Source of the DNA: Caccovicinus sp051878975
GTDB lineage: Bacteria; Bacillota; Clostridia; Lachnospirales; Lachnospiraceae
Assembly (NCBI GenBank): GCA_051878975.1
Contig: JBJELD010000029.1
Location: 1-64,000, forward strand
Direction of reading: 5' to 3'
DNA length: 64,000 bases
Below the pieces are notes generated by a model. That model was not told where the DNA came from. It saw only the letters and a program-made list of their open reading frames with translations, and ran no database searches. Shown here piece after piece: positions 17,929 to 27,346 of this stretch (positions are counted from its first letter, which is position 1; the number at the start of each line of letters is the position of its first letter). The position numbers were made by a program, and so were the translations under genes.

Positions 17929-18075
17929 CTACTTCATCAGCGCCTTCACCTGACGCACTCTCTCATCGATGAATTCCGGCCAAATAGATGCATCCAGATA
18001 TGGCTGGCTCTCATGGGTATATCGGCCGCTCTTCTCTCAGCGCCCATGCGGTCCGCATGCTGGAAGAATTGTTGT
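17929..18075 (-). pseudogene. Probable remnant of a gene 3' end
   Basis: On the minus strand 17929-18036 is open and ends in a stop. It reads like real protein (HESQPYLDASIWPEFIDERV and then RQVKALMK). Just upstream, in another frame, is NNSSSMRTAWALREERPIYP, so a single-base shift near 18020 would join the two. No start codon or upstream body remains, and the FAH promoter lies in the same stretch. I do not recognise the family. The rest of 17899-18173 shows nothing else. Confidence 0.4.
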
Positions 18076-18100
18076 AAAATTTCTCCGGCTGTGCTAGGAT
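18072..18100 (+). promoter_or_regulatory. Possible promoter of the FAH-family gene
   Basis: TTGTAA, 17 bases, TAGGAT, about 75 bases upstream of the start. The match is moderate. Confidence 0.4.
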
Positions 18101-18173
18101 AAGAGACAAAGAACCCCCACGAAAATACAGAGGGTGCCGGAATTTTCCGGAAGGCACATCAGGAGGAAACCAT

Positions 18174-19070
18174 ATGAAATTTGTCACTTATCAGGTAGAT
18201 CACTTTTCCACCCAGCTGGGTGTCCTGAACGCGGAGGAAACCTGGGTTTATCCATTAAAATCCTTTGAAGTCGATTATCAAACCATGCTGCAGCTGATCC
18301 GGGAAATCAGCGAGGGTGAGCTGCAGCGGATTGCCTACGGCGCTGCCCAGGACCCGGAAGACGTGCTTCTGGCCGCACCGATGGAAGATGTCACGCTTCT
18401 GTCCCCTATCCCGAATCCGGCCCAGGATGTAATCTGTCTTGGAATCAATTACATGGCTCACGCGGAGGAATCGGCCCGTTATAAGAACGAAGCCTTCGGC
18501 AGCGAACGTCCGTATGCCGTCTATTTCTCTAAACGAGTCAATGAGGCAGTCGCTCCCGGCGCGCCGATTCAGGGCCATTTCGAGCTTGTAGACAGTCTGG
18601 ATTATGAGGCTGAACTTGCCGTAATCATCGGAAAGGACGCCCGGAACGTACCGGAAGAGCAGGCAAAGGATTATGTGTTCGGCTATACCATCATCAACGA
18701 TGTCAGCGCACGCACGATTCAGACGCGCCACAAACAGTGGTATTTCGGAAAAAGTCTGGACGGCTTTCTTCCCATGGGACCTTGCATCGTCACCGCTGAT
18801 TCCATCCCCTACCCCCCGAAACTTTCCATTCAGTCCAGAGTAAACGGCGAGCTGCGCCAGGACAGCAGCACGGATCTTCTGATCTTCGGCATTGACCATG
18901 TAATCAGCGAGCTTTCCGCCGGAATGACCTTAAAGGCCGGAACCATCCTTGCCATGGGAACCCCGGCCGGTGTGGGCATGGGCTTTACCCCTCCGAAATT
19001 CTTAAAGAAGGGCGATGTCGTGGACTGCAGCATTGAGGGCATCGGCACACTCTCCAATCCAGTCCGCTAA
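18174..19070 (+). CDS. Fumarylacetoacetate hydrolase family protein
   Basis: This 298-residue cytosolic enzyme has an N-terminal small domain and the FAH catalytic fold: ICLGINYMAHAEES, YEAELAVIIGKDARNV (metal-binding glutamates), YTIINDVSARTIQTRHKQW (metal-binding aspartate), and GTILAMGTPAGVGMGFTPPKFLKKGD. The family includes acylpyruvases, 2-hydroxyhepta-2,4-diene-1,7-dioate isomerases and oxaloacetate tautomerases/decarboxylases, so the substrate is open. A strong AGGAGG lies upstream of the ATG. No pathway partners are nearby. Confidence 0.92.
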   Translation: MKFVTYQVDHFSTQLGVLNAEETWVYPLKSFEVDYQTMLQLIREISEGELQRIAYGAAQDPEDVLLAAPMEDVTLLSPIPNPAQDVICLGINYMAHAEESARYKNEAFGSERPYAVYFSKRVNEAVAPGAPIQGHFELVDSLDYEAELAVIIGKDARNVPEEQAKDYVFGYTIINDVSARTIQTRHKQWYFGKSLDGFLPMGPCIVTADSIPYPPKLSIQSRVNGELRQDSSTDLLIFGIDHVISELSAGMTLKAGTILAMGTPAGVGMGFTPPKFLKKGDVVDCSIEGIGTLSNPVR

Positions 19071-19111
19071 AACCGGATTCTTCTTTCCTAATTCTGCTCC
19101 GGAGCAGGCGG

Positions 19112-21697
19112 CTACGTCCGTCCTTCCCGGAGCATTTTCTGTGCCTGGATCAGGACAGTCGGAAACAGCGCACAAAAAAACACTGCCGCAATCTCAATCA
19201 GACTCAAATCCGATGCCGCAAACAGCTGCTGCAGCCCCGGCACAAACAGGACAGCCGCCAGCAGAAGCACGCCGGCCTCAAAAGCCATAACGCTGTACAG
19301 ATTACTTCCCATTCCCAGCCAGAGAATGGAGTGAGCGCTGCGGCAGTTAAAGCCGTGAAACAATCTTGCCAGCGTCAGCGTGGCAAAAGCCATGGTGCTG
19401 GCTGCCGCCTCCCGCAGCGCAGCCGGCCCGCTGCGCGCCAGCCCCATCCGATAAGCCGCCATGGTACATACCGCAATCAGGATTCCCTGCATAAACAGGT
19501 CCTTCACAAAATGCACGGTCAGGATCCCTTCCTTTCCGCTGCGCGGCGGCTGCTTTAACAGTCCCTCCTCCGGCGGCTCCATGCCGATCGCCAGTGCCGG
19601 AAGCGAATCGGTTACCAGATTGATAAACAGAAGGTGCACCGGCAGAAACGGCATCGGAAGGGCCAGCAGCGAAGCATAGAGCACACAGAAAATGCCTGCC
19701 ATGTTGCCGGACAGGAGAAAGCCGATTGCATTTTTAATATTGCGGTAAACATTTCTTCCGTTTGCCACCGCCTTGATGATGGTGGCAAAGTTGTCATCTG
19801 CCAGGATCATGGCCGCCGCATCCCGGGAAACCTCGGTTCCGCTGCGTCCCATGGCAATCCCGATATCCGCTTTCTTCAGCGCCGGCGCGTCATTGACCCC
19901 GTCTCCGGTCATGGCGGTGATCCGCCCCTTTTTCTGCCAGGCCTCCACGATCCTGAGCTTATGCTCCGGTGAGACTCTGGCATACACCGATATCTGCTCC
20001 AGCTTTTCCTCCAGCTCTCCCGGCTTCATGGCATCCAGCTGCGGCCCTGTAACGGTCAGACCTCCCGGCTCCAGAATTCCGGCTTTTGCCGCAATGGCGG
20101 CGGCCGTTACCGGATGATCCCCGGTAATCATCACCGGACGGATTCCGGCGCCTTTGGCCGCTGTCACTGCAGCTCTCGTCTCCGGGCGCAGCGGGTCCGT
20201 AAACGCCGCCATTCCGATAAAAATAAAGTCCGGCTCCGTCCCGCGCTCCTGGCAGGAAAAAGCCAGAACCCGCATACCTTGCCCACTCCAGCTCTGGTTC
20301 TGTTCAAGAATCCGCCTCCGGTCCTCCTCCCGCAGCTCCCGGATCCGTCCGTCTGCTGCCACCCGGCCGCAGCCCGGCAAAACCGCTTCCAGCGCGCCCT
20401 TTTCATAAATTTCCTGCCGCCCGCTTTCCCCGTTCCGACAAAAGACGCGCATCCGTTTTCTCCGGGAATCAAAGGGGAGCTCTCCGCAGCGCACATAGTT
20501 TGCCCTGATTTTCCCGATCCGGACTCCGGCTGCCTGCGCCGCGTCGAGCAGCGCCGTTTCCATGGCATCCCCGCAGCCCGGCTCCGCATTATTTGCCAGA
20601 ACGGCCGCTCTCCAAAAAAGCACCTGTGACAGCTCCCCCTGCGTATCGAAGGCAGTCTTCCGGCAAAAATCGCAGAAAATCTCTTCCACTTCCATCCGGT
20701 TCTGAGTCAGCGTTCCGGTTTTGTCGGTGCAGATCACCGACACACAGCCTAAGCTTTCCACCGCCTTCAAATCTTTGATGATGGCATGCTCCCCGGCCAT
20801 TTTCTGTGTACCCATGGCCTGCACAATGGTCACGATCGAACCAAGTGCCTCCGGAATCGCTGCCACCGCAAGAGCAACTGCAAACATGACTGCATCCAGC
20901 AGCGGTTCTCCCCGCCAGATATCCAGCCAGAAAACCAGCACGCAGACTGCAAGAATGCCTGCCGCCAGCTTTCCGGAAAAGCGGTCCAGACTGACTTCCA
21001 GCGGAGTGCGCGTCTCTTCTGTTTCATTCATCAGCCCGGCGATTTTTCCAAGCTCCGTTTCCATTCCGGTCTCCGTGACCACCGCCAGACCGCGGCCTCC
21101 CGTAACCAGAGAACCGGCATAGACCATATTCGTCCGCGAAGCCAGCGGAATCTCACCTTCCTGCAGTGCGCCGGTCTGCTTCTCCACCTCCGCCGATTCT
21201 CCGGTCAGTGAGCTTTCGTTCATGCGCAGCTCCTTTGCCTCCAGAAGCCGCCCGTCCGCTGCGGTCATATCTCCCGGCTCCAGAACCAGAAGATCCCCCG
21301 GCACCACCTCCTCAGCCGGGATCGCAGCTGTCCGTCCGCCCCGGATCACCCTGGCCTCCGGTGCAGACAAGGACCGCAGGCTTTCCAGTGTCTTTTCCGC
21401 CTTCTGATGCTCCACGGTCCCTAAAACCGCATTCAACAGCAGAACGGCACAGATGACCACCGAGCTCTCTCCGTTATCCGTCACTGCGGAAACCACTGCA
21501 GCTGCAAGAAGGATCCAGACCAGAAGATCCTGAAACTGTTCCAGAAACACCCGCCACCAGGGCTTTCTCCTGCTGTCCCGGATTACATTTTTTCCATACT
21601 GCGCCTGCCTGCCGGCCGCTTCCTGCGCATCCAGTCCCTGCCGGCCGCTGTTTAATTCCGTAAGGACCCGCCCTGCCGCCATCCGAAACCATTCCAT
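19112..21697 (-). CDS. Cation-transporting P-type ATPase (Ca2+ ATPase, PMR/SERCA-like)
   Basis: This 861-residue membrane pump, type IIA/B, has the N-terminal cation ATPase domain, actuator TGES (SSLTGESAEVEK), ion-site AIPEALGSIVT in M4, phosphorylation site CTDKTGTLTQNRM, hinge TGDGVNDAPALKKADIGIAMG, and a C-terminal domain with NLVTDSLPALAIGMEP. PEAL instead of PEGL at M4 is usual in Firmicute calcium pumps. Calcium export is the likeliest role, with Mn2+ possible. The start is ATG with GGAGGG 9 bases upstream. It converges on the FAH gene. Confidence 0.93.
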   Translation of the reverse strand: MEWFRMAAGRVLTELNSGRQGLDAQEAAGRQAQYGKNVIRDSRRKPWWRVFLEQFQDLLVWILLAAAVVSAVTDNGESSVVICAVLLLNAVLGTVEHQKAEKTLESLRSLSAPEARVIRGGRTAAIPAEEVVPGDLLVLEPGDMTAADGRLLEAKELRMNESSLTGESAEVEKQTGALQEGEIPLASRTNMVYAGSLVTGGRGLAVVTETGMETELGKIAGLMNETEETRTPLEVSLDRFSGKLAAGILAVCVLVFWLDIWRGEPLLDAVMFAVALAVAAIPEALGSIVTIVQAMGTQKMAGEHAIIKDLKAVESLGCVSVICTDKTGTLTQNRMEVEEIFCDFCRKTAFDTQGELSQVLFWRAAVLANNAEPGCGDAMETALLDAAQAAGVRIGKIRANYVRCGELPFDSRRKRMRVFCRNGESGRQEIYEKGALEAVLPGCGRVAADGRIRELREEDRRRILEQNQSWSGQGMRVLAFSCQERGTEPDFIFIGMAAFTDPLRPETRAAVTAAKGAGIRPVMITGDHPVTAAAIAAKAGILEPGGLTVTGPQLDAMKPGELEEKLEQISVYARVSPEHKLRIVEAWQKKGRITAMTGDGVNDAPALKKADIGIAMGRSGTEVSRDAAAMILADDNFATIIKAVANGRNVYRNIKNAIGFLLSGNMAGIFCVLYASLLALPMPFLPVHLLFINLVTDSLPALAIGMEPPEEGLLKQPPRSGKEGILTVHFVKDLFMQGILIAVCTMAAYRMGLARSGPAALREAAASTMAFATLTLARLFHGFNCRSAHSILWLGMGSNLYSVMAFEAGVLLLAAVLFVPGLQQLFAASDLSLIEIAAVFFCALFPTVLIQAQKMLREGRT

Positions 21698-21844
21698 CCG
21701 ATACCGCCCTCCGTCTGTCCCGTCCCTGCTCTTCCTCTAAACCTTCGTTCGCCCGGCAGCGGGCACGCGGACGCGCCACCACAACCGAAAAGTTTGGCGG
21801 GACTTTCATAGTAAAACGTATTAAGAAACGCAAGTATTCAGAAC

Positions 21845-21873
21845 TTGATGTTGGCTCTGTTTTTGACTATAAT
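21845..21873 (+). promoter_or_regulatory. luxS promoter
   Basis: TTGATG, 17 bases, TATAAT, about 34 bases upstream of the luxS start. Confidence 0.75.
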
Positions 21874-21906
21874 GGAGGCAGAAGACGATGAAGAAAGGAA
21901 AAAGCC

Positions 21907-22386
21907 ATGAAAAAAATCACCAGCTTTACCATCAACCACTTATCTCTGCTCCCCGGCATCTACGTTTCCCGGAAAGATGAAGTCGGCGATGCCACAATCA
22001 CAACCTTTGACATCCGCATGACCCGTCCCAACTTTGAGCCGGTCATGAATACGGCAGAAGTGCATACCATTGAGCATCTGGGCGCTACCTTTCTGCGCAA
22101 TCATCCGCTGTTCGGGCCGAAGGTCCTTTATTTCGGACCGATGGGCTGCCGTACCGGATTTTATCTTCTTTTAAACGGGGATTACGAATCAAGAGATATC
22201 GTGCCGCTGATGAAGGAAATGTTTGCGTTTATCCGCGATTTCCGCGGAGAAGTCCCCGGTGCCGCTGCCAGAGACTGTGGGAACTATCTGGATATGAATC
22301 TGCCGATGGCCAATTATCTGGCGGACCGGTATCTGAAGGAGGTTCTGGCAGATATCTCCGATGAGCGTCTGGTCTATCCAGAATGA
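21907..22386 (+). CDS. luxS: S-ribosylhomocysteine lyase
   Basis: It cleaves S-ribosylhomocysteine to homocysteine and DPD, the AI-2 precursor, in the activated methyl cycle. The 159 residues match the family. The metal ligands are in HTIEH (H53, H57) and ARDCGNY (C124), and the catalytic cysteine is in GPMGCRTGFYLLL (C81). It is transcribed alone from its own promoter. metK lies about 5 kb away on the other strand, and no pfs/mtn is seen in the window. Confidence 0.97.
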   Translation: MKKITSFTINHLSLLPGIYVSRKDEVGDATITTFDIRMTRPNFEPVMNTAEVHTIEHLGATFLRNHPLFGPKVLYFGPMGCRTGFYLLLNGDYESRDIVPLMKEMFAFIRDFRGEVPGAAARDCGNYLDMNLPMANYLADRYLKEVLADISDERLVYPE

Positions 22387-22434
22387 AAAACCGCGTTTCT
22401 AAACAGGCATAATTACCGGACGCATAAACGTTTC

Positions 22435-22462
22435 AGGGGAACCCGCATCAGCGGATTCCCCT
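22435..22462. terminator. Hairpin between convergent luxS and GlgX-like genes
   Basis: AGGGGAA-c-CCGC and GCGG-a-TTCCCCT pair around a 4-base loop. A T-rich stretch follows at 22471-22480 on the plus strand but not immediately. Probably the luxS terminator. Confidence 0.6.
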
Positions 22463-22468
22463 GTCATA

Positions 22469-24490
22469 TTACTCTTTTTCTGCCGGTATTTCCGGATTCT
22501 TTTCCTCTTTTTTTTCATAAGCGGTTTTCGCCGCGCTCTTTTTACGTCCCGCGTCCTTCTGCCGTCGTTTTCCGCTTTCTTCCCGCAGCTTTTTCTGCTC
22601 CTGCCTGCGGAGTGCCTCACGTTTTAAGCGTTCCTCCTCCGAAAGCTCCTTTCCGATCAGCACCACAATGCTCCTCGGCTCCACCAGAAACTGCTTCTGA
22701 TTCTCCAGACAAATCTCCCGGCCCGGCGGATAAACGCCGTTCACATCCTTCGCGTCTGTATTGATGGCTACATGCCAGAACTGATTTTTCGGAAGGTTCG
22801 GAATAGAAAATTCATGCGGCTCCCAGTGCATGTTATAGGCCACATAGAAGGAATTATCCGGGCTTCCGTCCTCCTTCGTTTCGTACTGTCCGCAGTACAT
22901 AATACCAAGCTCACGGCGGAAGTTTTCAAATTCCGGGCACCAGGCCTTCACGCCGTGATAGGATACATCGGGCAGACCGCAGGACAGATAATCCATCCCC
23001 TTTGGCTCCTGCGCCTTCCGGAATACCGGATGCGCCTTCCGGAACTGAATCACAGCCTTCACAAAATCCAGAAGATCCTGATTGGAAACGGCCTGATTCC
23101 AGTTCAGCCAGGAAATTTCATTATCCTGACAGTAGGAATTGTTGTTGCCGTTTTTCGAATTTCCGAATTCATCACCGGACAGAAGAAGTGGCGTTCCCTG
23201 GCTCAGAAAGGTGAGCAGAACGGCATTGCGCACAAGCTTCCGTCTCATTTCCAGCACCCGTTTCTTCTTGGTCGGCCCCTCTACTCCGCAGTTCCAGGAG
23301 TAATTATAATCACTTCCGTCCTCATTGTTCTCTCCGTTGTCTTCATTGTGCTTTCTGTCGTAGGAAACATTGTCCATCAGCGTAAAGCCATTGGTATTTG
23401 CCATATAATTAACTACCGCATAGGCTTCCGGATTCCGCCGGCTCCGGAAAATCAGCCGGTTCAGCTGATCCTCGTCTCCCTTCAGAAACCGCTTCATATC
23501 CACGGCAAAGCCATCCCCATACTCCGCCAGATGACGGTGCCGTCCTCCCGGAACGCCTTCCCAGGACTGCGCAAACAGCTTTACACGGCTTAAATACGGA
23601 TCCTTTCCCAGAATCTGACAGGGAACAAAGCCGATCAGATGGAATCCGTCCACATGGTATTCTCTGGCCCAGAAACGCAGCACATCCAGCACAAAGGTTT
23701 CCGTCTCCTGACCAGAAAAAAACAGATCCATGATCAGCTCCAGCCCGGCCTTATGCAGTGCTTTCACCAGATCCTTGAACTCCCGCTCCGGACTCTTGTC
23801 CCTGCCGGAACAGTAGGAAGCCTTCGGTGCAAAATAAAGCCCAGGCACAAAACCCCAGTAATTGATCTTTCCGGTAGTTTCCGGCGTTTCTGCATCCATA
23901 AACGGATTCCGGTCCACCGGCATTTTGACGATCCGCTCCGGGAACTCGATCGACGGCATCAGTTCCAGCGTCGTAACTCCAAGGGACTGCAGATACGGGA
24001 TCTTTTCTGCAATGCCGGCAAAGGTTCCCCGGTTCTGCACCTTGGACGAGGCATGCTTTGTAAATCCTCTCGGGTGAATCCGGTACAGAATGCAGTTCTC
24101 ATATGGAATATGTAGGGGGGCGTCATCCTCCCAGTCATAAGAAGAATCCGGAATAGAGGCGCGCAGAACACGGCCGATCTGTTTTTCATCACCCCAGATC
24201 TCCCTTCCCGTAAAGCACCGCCCGTACGGATCCTCTTTCAGGATCCCGTCCATCTCATAACAGTATTCCATATCCCGAAAATCGCCCTGCACAGTCAGGT
24301 TCCATACATCACCCACCCGCTCTTCCGGCAGAAATTCCAGTTTTTCTTTCGCTTCCTCCTTACCCTTCCGGTACAGGATCAGCCTGCAGCTGTCACCGGA
24401 AAATGCCGCTGAAAAATGCACTCCGCCCTCCACTGCGGTTGTCCCCATCGGATAGCACCTGCTGTCTTTTACCCTCTTGAACTCTTCCAT
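22469..24490 (-). CDS. GlgX/isoamylase-like GH13 protein lacking the catalytic triad
   Basis: The 673 residues have the fold of a glycogen-debranching enzyme: an N-terminal CBM48-like domain (GTTAVEGGVHFSAAF), a TIM barrel from about 130, FLSQGTPLLLSGDEFG, and a C-terminal beta domain. Its catalytic sites are changed. GFRFD is GFHLI at 282-286 (nucleophile lost), AEPW is AQSW at 307-310 (acid/base Glu to Gln) and AHDG is NTNG at 365-368 (third Asp to Asn). Region I, DVVYNH, is DLFFSG. The last 60 or so residues are a Lys/Glu/Arg-rich charged helix. Hydrolysis is unlikely; a glycan-binding or regulatory role is inferred. It lies directly downstream of the ABC-F gene. Confidence 0.85.
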   Translation of the reverse strand: MEEFKRVKDSRCYPMGTTAVEGGVHFSAAFSGDSCRLILYRKGKEEAKEKLEFLPEERVGDVWNLTVQGDFRDMEYCYEMDGILKEDPYGRCFTGREIWGDEKQIGRVLRASIPDSSYDWEDDAPLHIPYENCILYRIHPRGFTKHASSKVQNRGTFAGIAEKIPYLQSLGVTTLELMPSIEFPERIVKMPVDRNPFMDAETPETTGKINYWGFVPGLYFAPKASYCSGRDKSPEREFKDLVKALHKAGLELIMDLFFSGQETETFVLDVLRFWAREYHVDGFHLIGFVPCQILGKDPYLSRVKLFAQSWEGVPGGRHRHLAEYGDGFAVDMKRFLKGDEDQLNRLIFRSRRNPEAYAVVNYMANTNGFTLMDNVSYDRKHNEDNGENNEDGSDYNYSWNCGVEGPTKKKRVLEMRRKLVRNAVLLTFLSQGTPLLLSGDEFGNSKNGNNNSYCQDNEISWLNWNQAVSNQDLLDFVKAVIQFRKAHPVFRKAQEPKGMDYLSCGLPDVSYHGVKAWCPEFENFRRELGIMYCGQYETKEDGSPDNSFYVAYNMHWEPHEFSIPNLPKNQFWHVAINTDAKDVNGVYPPGREICLENQKQFLVEPRSIVVLIGKELSEEERLKREALRRQEQKKLREESGKRRQKDAGRKKSAAKTAYEKKEEKNPEIPAEKE

Positions 24491-24505
24491 TTTGTGCTCA
24501 CCTCT

Positions 24506-26344
24506 TTACTTCTGAGCTGCAATCCGCTCTGCCAGATCATTCAAATACATCCAGCGTTCCATTTTTGCCTCCAGAAGCCCTTCTTTTTCTTCTTTCTCTG
24601 ACATCAGTTCCTGCAGCCTGCTGTAGCTGCTTGCTGCCTTCTCCATTTCCTGCTCCAGTTCTCCGATCCGATCCTCCAAAGCAGCAATTTCCTCTTCTAT
24701 GGTTTCCCATTCCTTCTGTTCTTTATACGTAAATTTCAGTTTTTTCGGCGCATCCTGCTTCCAGGCATTCCGGCCTTCCGCCAAAGCACCTTTCTTTTCG
24801 GCTCCGCCGCCGGTGCTCTTCGTACTGCTTCCGTCTGCTGCCTCCGCCTTTTCTGCCTTCCGCTGACAGGCCGCCTGATAATCGGTAAATCCGCCCTCAT
24901 ACTGTACGACGTTTCCGTTTCCTTCCAGCGCAAAGATCCGCCGCACTACCCGGTCCAGAAAATACCGGTCATGGGATACGGCAATCACAATGCCCGGAAA
25001 GCTGTCCAGATAATCCTCCAGGATCGTCAGCGTCCGGATATCCAGATCGTTCGTCGGCTCATCCAGCATCAGCACATTCGGCGCATCCATCAGGATCCGA
25101 AGCAGATACAGCCGCCGCCGCTCTCCTCCTGACAGCTTGCCGATCGTCGTATACTGCATAGAAGAAGGGAACAGGAAGCGTTCCAGCATCTGGCCGGCGC
25201 TGATGCTGCCGTCTTTTGTCTTCACATATTCTGCCACATTCCGAATATAATCAATGACCCGCTCGGACAGGTCCATCTCCTCATTTTCCTGGGAAAAATA
25301 TCCCAGCTTCACGGTCTGTCCGATCTGCACCGTTCCGGAATCCGGTTCCACCCATCCGGCAATCATCTTCATCAGCGTGGATTTCCCGGCGCCGTTGGGG
25401 CCGATAATACCGATCCGGTCATCCTTTAAAAAAATGTAGGTAAAATCAGAAATCAGCACCTTGTCCCCATAGGCCTTGGACAGATTCTGAACCTCCACCG
25501 TCGTCCGGCCCAGCCGGCTGGCAACGGATTCCAGCTCCACCTGACGCTCCGCCTCCGGCCCCTTCTGATCACGCAGTGCCTCATACCGCTTAATATGTCC
25601 CTTCTGCTTGGTGGAACGGGCCCGCGCTCCGCGCTGCATCCATTCCAGCTCAACGCGCAGAATCGACTGACGCTTCCGCTCGGAAGCCAGCGCCATGTCC
25701 ATTCGCTCCGCCTTCAGCTTCAAAAAGCCCTCATAATTGGTCTGATAGCTGTAAAGCTTCCCCCGATCCAGCTCCACGATCCGGTTCGTCACGCTGTCCA
25801 GAAAATACCGGTCATGGGTCACCATCAACAGTGCACCCTTAAACTTTTTCAAATACTCTTCCAGCCAGTCTGCCATCTCACTGTCCAGATGGTTTGTCGG
25901 CTCGTCCAGCACCAGAATATCCGCGGCAGACAAAAGCACAGATGCCAGCGCTACCCGTTTTCTCTGTCCTCCGGACAAGGTCTCCACCTGCGCATCATGC
26001 TCCGAAATTCCCAGCCGGTTCAACGTTGCCCTGGCCTGAGCTTCCAGATCCCATACATGCTCATGCCCCTCATTTTCCCGAAGCACCGCCTGCAGGACCG
26101 TCTCTCCTTCCTGAAATACCGGATTCTGCGGCAGGAACCGGATATCCAGACTTTTTCCCCGGACCACGCTGCCCGTATCCGGCTCCTCCAGTCCCGCTGC
26201 GATCCGCAGGAGCGTGGATTTCCCGGTTCCGTTGATGCCGATCAGCCCCACTTTTTCGCCCTCGTTGATAGAAAAGCTGGTATCATCAAACAGCAATCGC
26301 TCCGTATAGGATTTTGTCAGATGTTCCATGGTGATCAGATTCAT
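24506..26344 (-). CDS. ABC-F family ATPase, Uup-like
   Basis: This soluble twin-cassette ATPase, 612 residues, has no membrane domain. The first cassette has Walker A GINGTGKST near 36 and LSGGQRKR; the second has GPNGAGKST near 325 and LSGGERRR, each with LDEPTN(H/D)LD. The interdomain linker (about 200-290) and a C-terminal coiled coil (EEIAALEDRIGELEQEMEKA) fit the Uup/YfmR group, which acts at the ribosome. An antibiotic-protection role is not indicated. The start codon overlaps the 3' end of the exonuclease gene by 4 bases. Confidence 0.92.
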   Translation of the reverse strand: MNLITMEHLTKSYTERLLFDDTSFSINEGEKVGLIGINGTGKSTLLRIAAGLEEPDTGSVVRGKSLDIRFLPQNPVFQEGETVLQAVLRENEGHEHVWDLEAQARATLNRLGISEHDAQVETLSGGQRKRVALASVLLSAADILVLDEPTNHLDSEMADWLEEYLKKFKGALLMVTHDRYFLDSVTNRIVELDRGKLYSYQTNYEGFLKLKAERMDMALASERKRQSILRVELEWMQRGARARSTKQKGHIKRYEALRDQKGPEAERQVELESVASRLGRTTVEVQNLSKAYGDKVLISDFTYIFLKDDRIGIIGPNGAGKSTLMKMIAGWVEPDSGTVQIGQTVKLGYFSQENEEMDLSERVIDYIRNVAEYVKTKDGSISAGQMLERFLFPSSMQYTTIGKLSGGERRRLYLLRILMDAPNVLMLDEPTNDLDIRTLTILEDYLDSFPGIVIAVSHDRYFLDRVVRRIFALEGNGNVVQYEGGFTDYQAACQRKAEKAEAADGSSTKSTGGGAEKKGALAEGRNAWKQDAPKKLKFTYKEQKEWETIEEEIAALEDRIGELEQEMEKAASSYSRLQELMSEKEEKEGLLEAKMERWMYLNDLAERIAAQK

Positions 26345-27153
26345 GCCTGTGCCTCCCCGGACGAAGCTTTGTCGTCCGCCGGGGCCGTCTCACCCGCGTC
26401 CAGGATCGTCAGCTCCACCGGACAATGGTCGGATCCCATCACCTCTGTGTGGATCTTCGCTCCGGCCAGCCGATCCTTCAGGCATTCCGACACACAGAAG
26501 TAGTCGATCCGCCACCCCGCGTTCTTTGCGCGGGCTGAGAACCGGTAGGACCACCAGGAATAAATCCCCTGCGCCTCCGGATAAAAATAGCGAAACGTAT
26601 CCAGAAAGCCGGCTCCCAGAAGCTCCGTAAACTTTCCCCGCTCCTCGTCTGTAAATCCGGCGTTCTTCCGGTTGGTCTTCGGATTCTTCAGATCGATCTC
26701 CTTGTGCGCCACATTTAAGTCTCCGCAGAAGATCACCGGCTTATCCTCCTCCAGCTTTTTTAAGTAAGACCGGAATGCATCCTCCCAGGCCATCCGGTAA
26801 TCCAGACGCGCCAGACCGTCCTGAGAATTCGGCGTATAGCAGGTGACCACATAATATTCCGGGAACCTGGCCGTGATCAGGCGCCCTTCCCGATCATGCT
26901 CCTCAATCCCCATTCCATACGAAACCGAAATCGGCTCCTCCTTCGTAAACATAGCAGTACCAGAATAGCCTTTTTTCTCCGCATAATTCCAGTACTGATG
27001 ATAGCCGGGAAGCTCCAGTTCAATCTGTCCCTCCTGAAGCTTGCTTTCCTGAATGCAGAATACATCTGCATCCGCTGATTTCATATATTCCAAAAAGCCT
27101 TTTCCTACGCAGGCTCTCAGGCCATTTACATTCCAGGATATCAATTTTTTCAA
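26341..27153 (-). CDS. Exodeoxyribonuclease III
   Basis: This is an AP endonuclease/3'-5' exonuclease of base excision repair (ExoA/XthA family). It is 270 residues with KLISWNVNGLRA at the start, IQESKLQ (metal Glu), YTPNSQDGLARLDYR, FCGDLNVAHKEIDL, WRIDYFCVS and GSDHCPVEL (catalytic Asp-His). I prefer a TTG start at 27153, 11 bases after GGAG, which gives the usual MKKLISWN. A GTG at 27165 is also in frame but abuts the ribosome binding site. The C-terminus carries a short Ala/Asp/Ser tail beyond the domain. Confidence 0.92.
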   Translation of the reverse strand: MKKLISWNVNGLRACVGKGFLEYMKSADADVFCIQESKLQEGQIELELPGYHQYWNYAEKKGYSGTAMFTKEEPISVSYGMGIEEHDREGRLITARFPEYYVVTCYTPNSQDGLARLDYRMAWEDAFRSYLKKLEEDKPVIFCGDLNVAHKEIDLKNPKTNRKNAGFTDEERGKFTELLGAGFLDTFRYFYPEAQGIYSWWSYRFSARAKNAGWRIDYFCVSECLKDRLAGAKIHTEVMGSDHCPVELTILDAGETAPADDKASSGEAQA

Positions 27154-27240
27154 TCTATTCACCACTCCTGTATCATTCTGATTCTTCCAATTCGCATGGT
27201 TTTTCTGTCAATTATTATAACATTGCCCGGGAAAAATGAA

Positions 27241-27276
27241 AAGAAAAACTTCCTACAATATCTCCTGCAGGAAGTT
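27241..27276 (-). terminator. metK terminator
   Basis: On the minus strand AACTTCCT pairs with AGGAAGTT around a 14-base loop, followed by TTTCTTTTC. It lies about 70 bases after the metK stop. Confidence 0.8.
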
Positions 27277-27346
27277 TTTTTCTTTATTCTTCTTCAATTA
27301 AGGCTTTTTTCTCTGTTATTTCCAGATAATTCAGCCATTTTCCGTC

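Noticed and set aside
19092..19105. CTGCTCCGGAGCAG as a terminator between the FAH and ATPase genes
   Set aside because: A perfect palindrome, but with no loop and no T tract on either strand.
24506..26344. ABC-F antibiotic resistance determinant
   Set aside because: The linker and C-terminal coiled coil fit Uup-like housekeeping proteins; no drug-resistance context.
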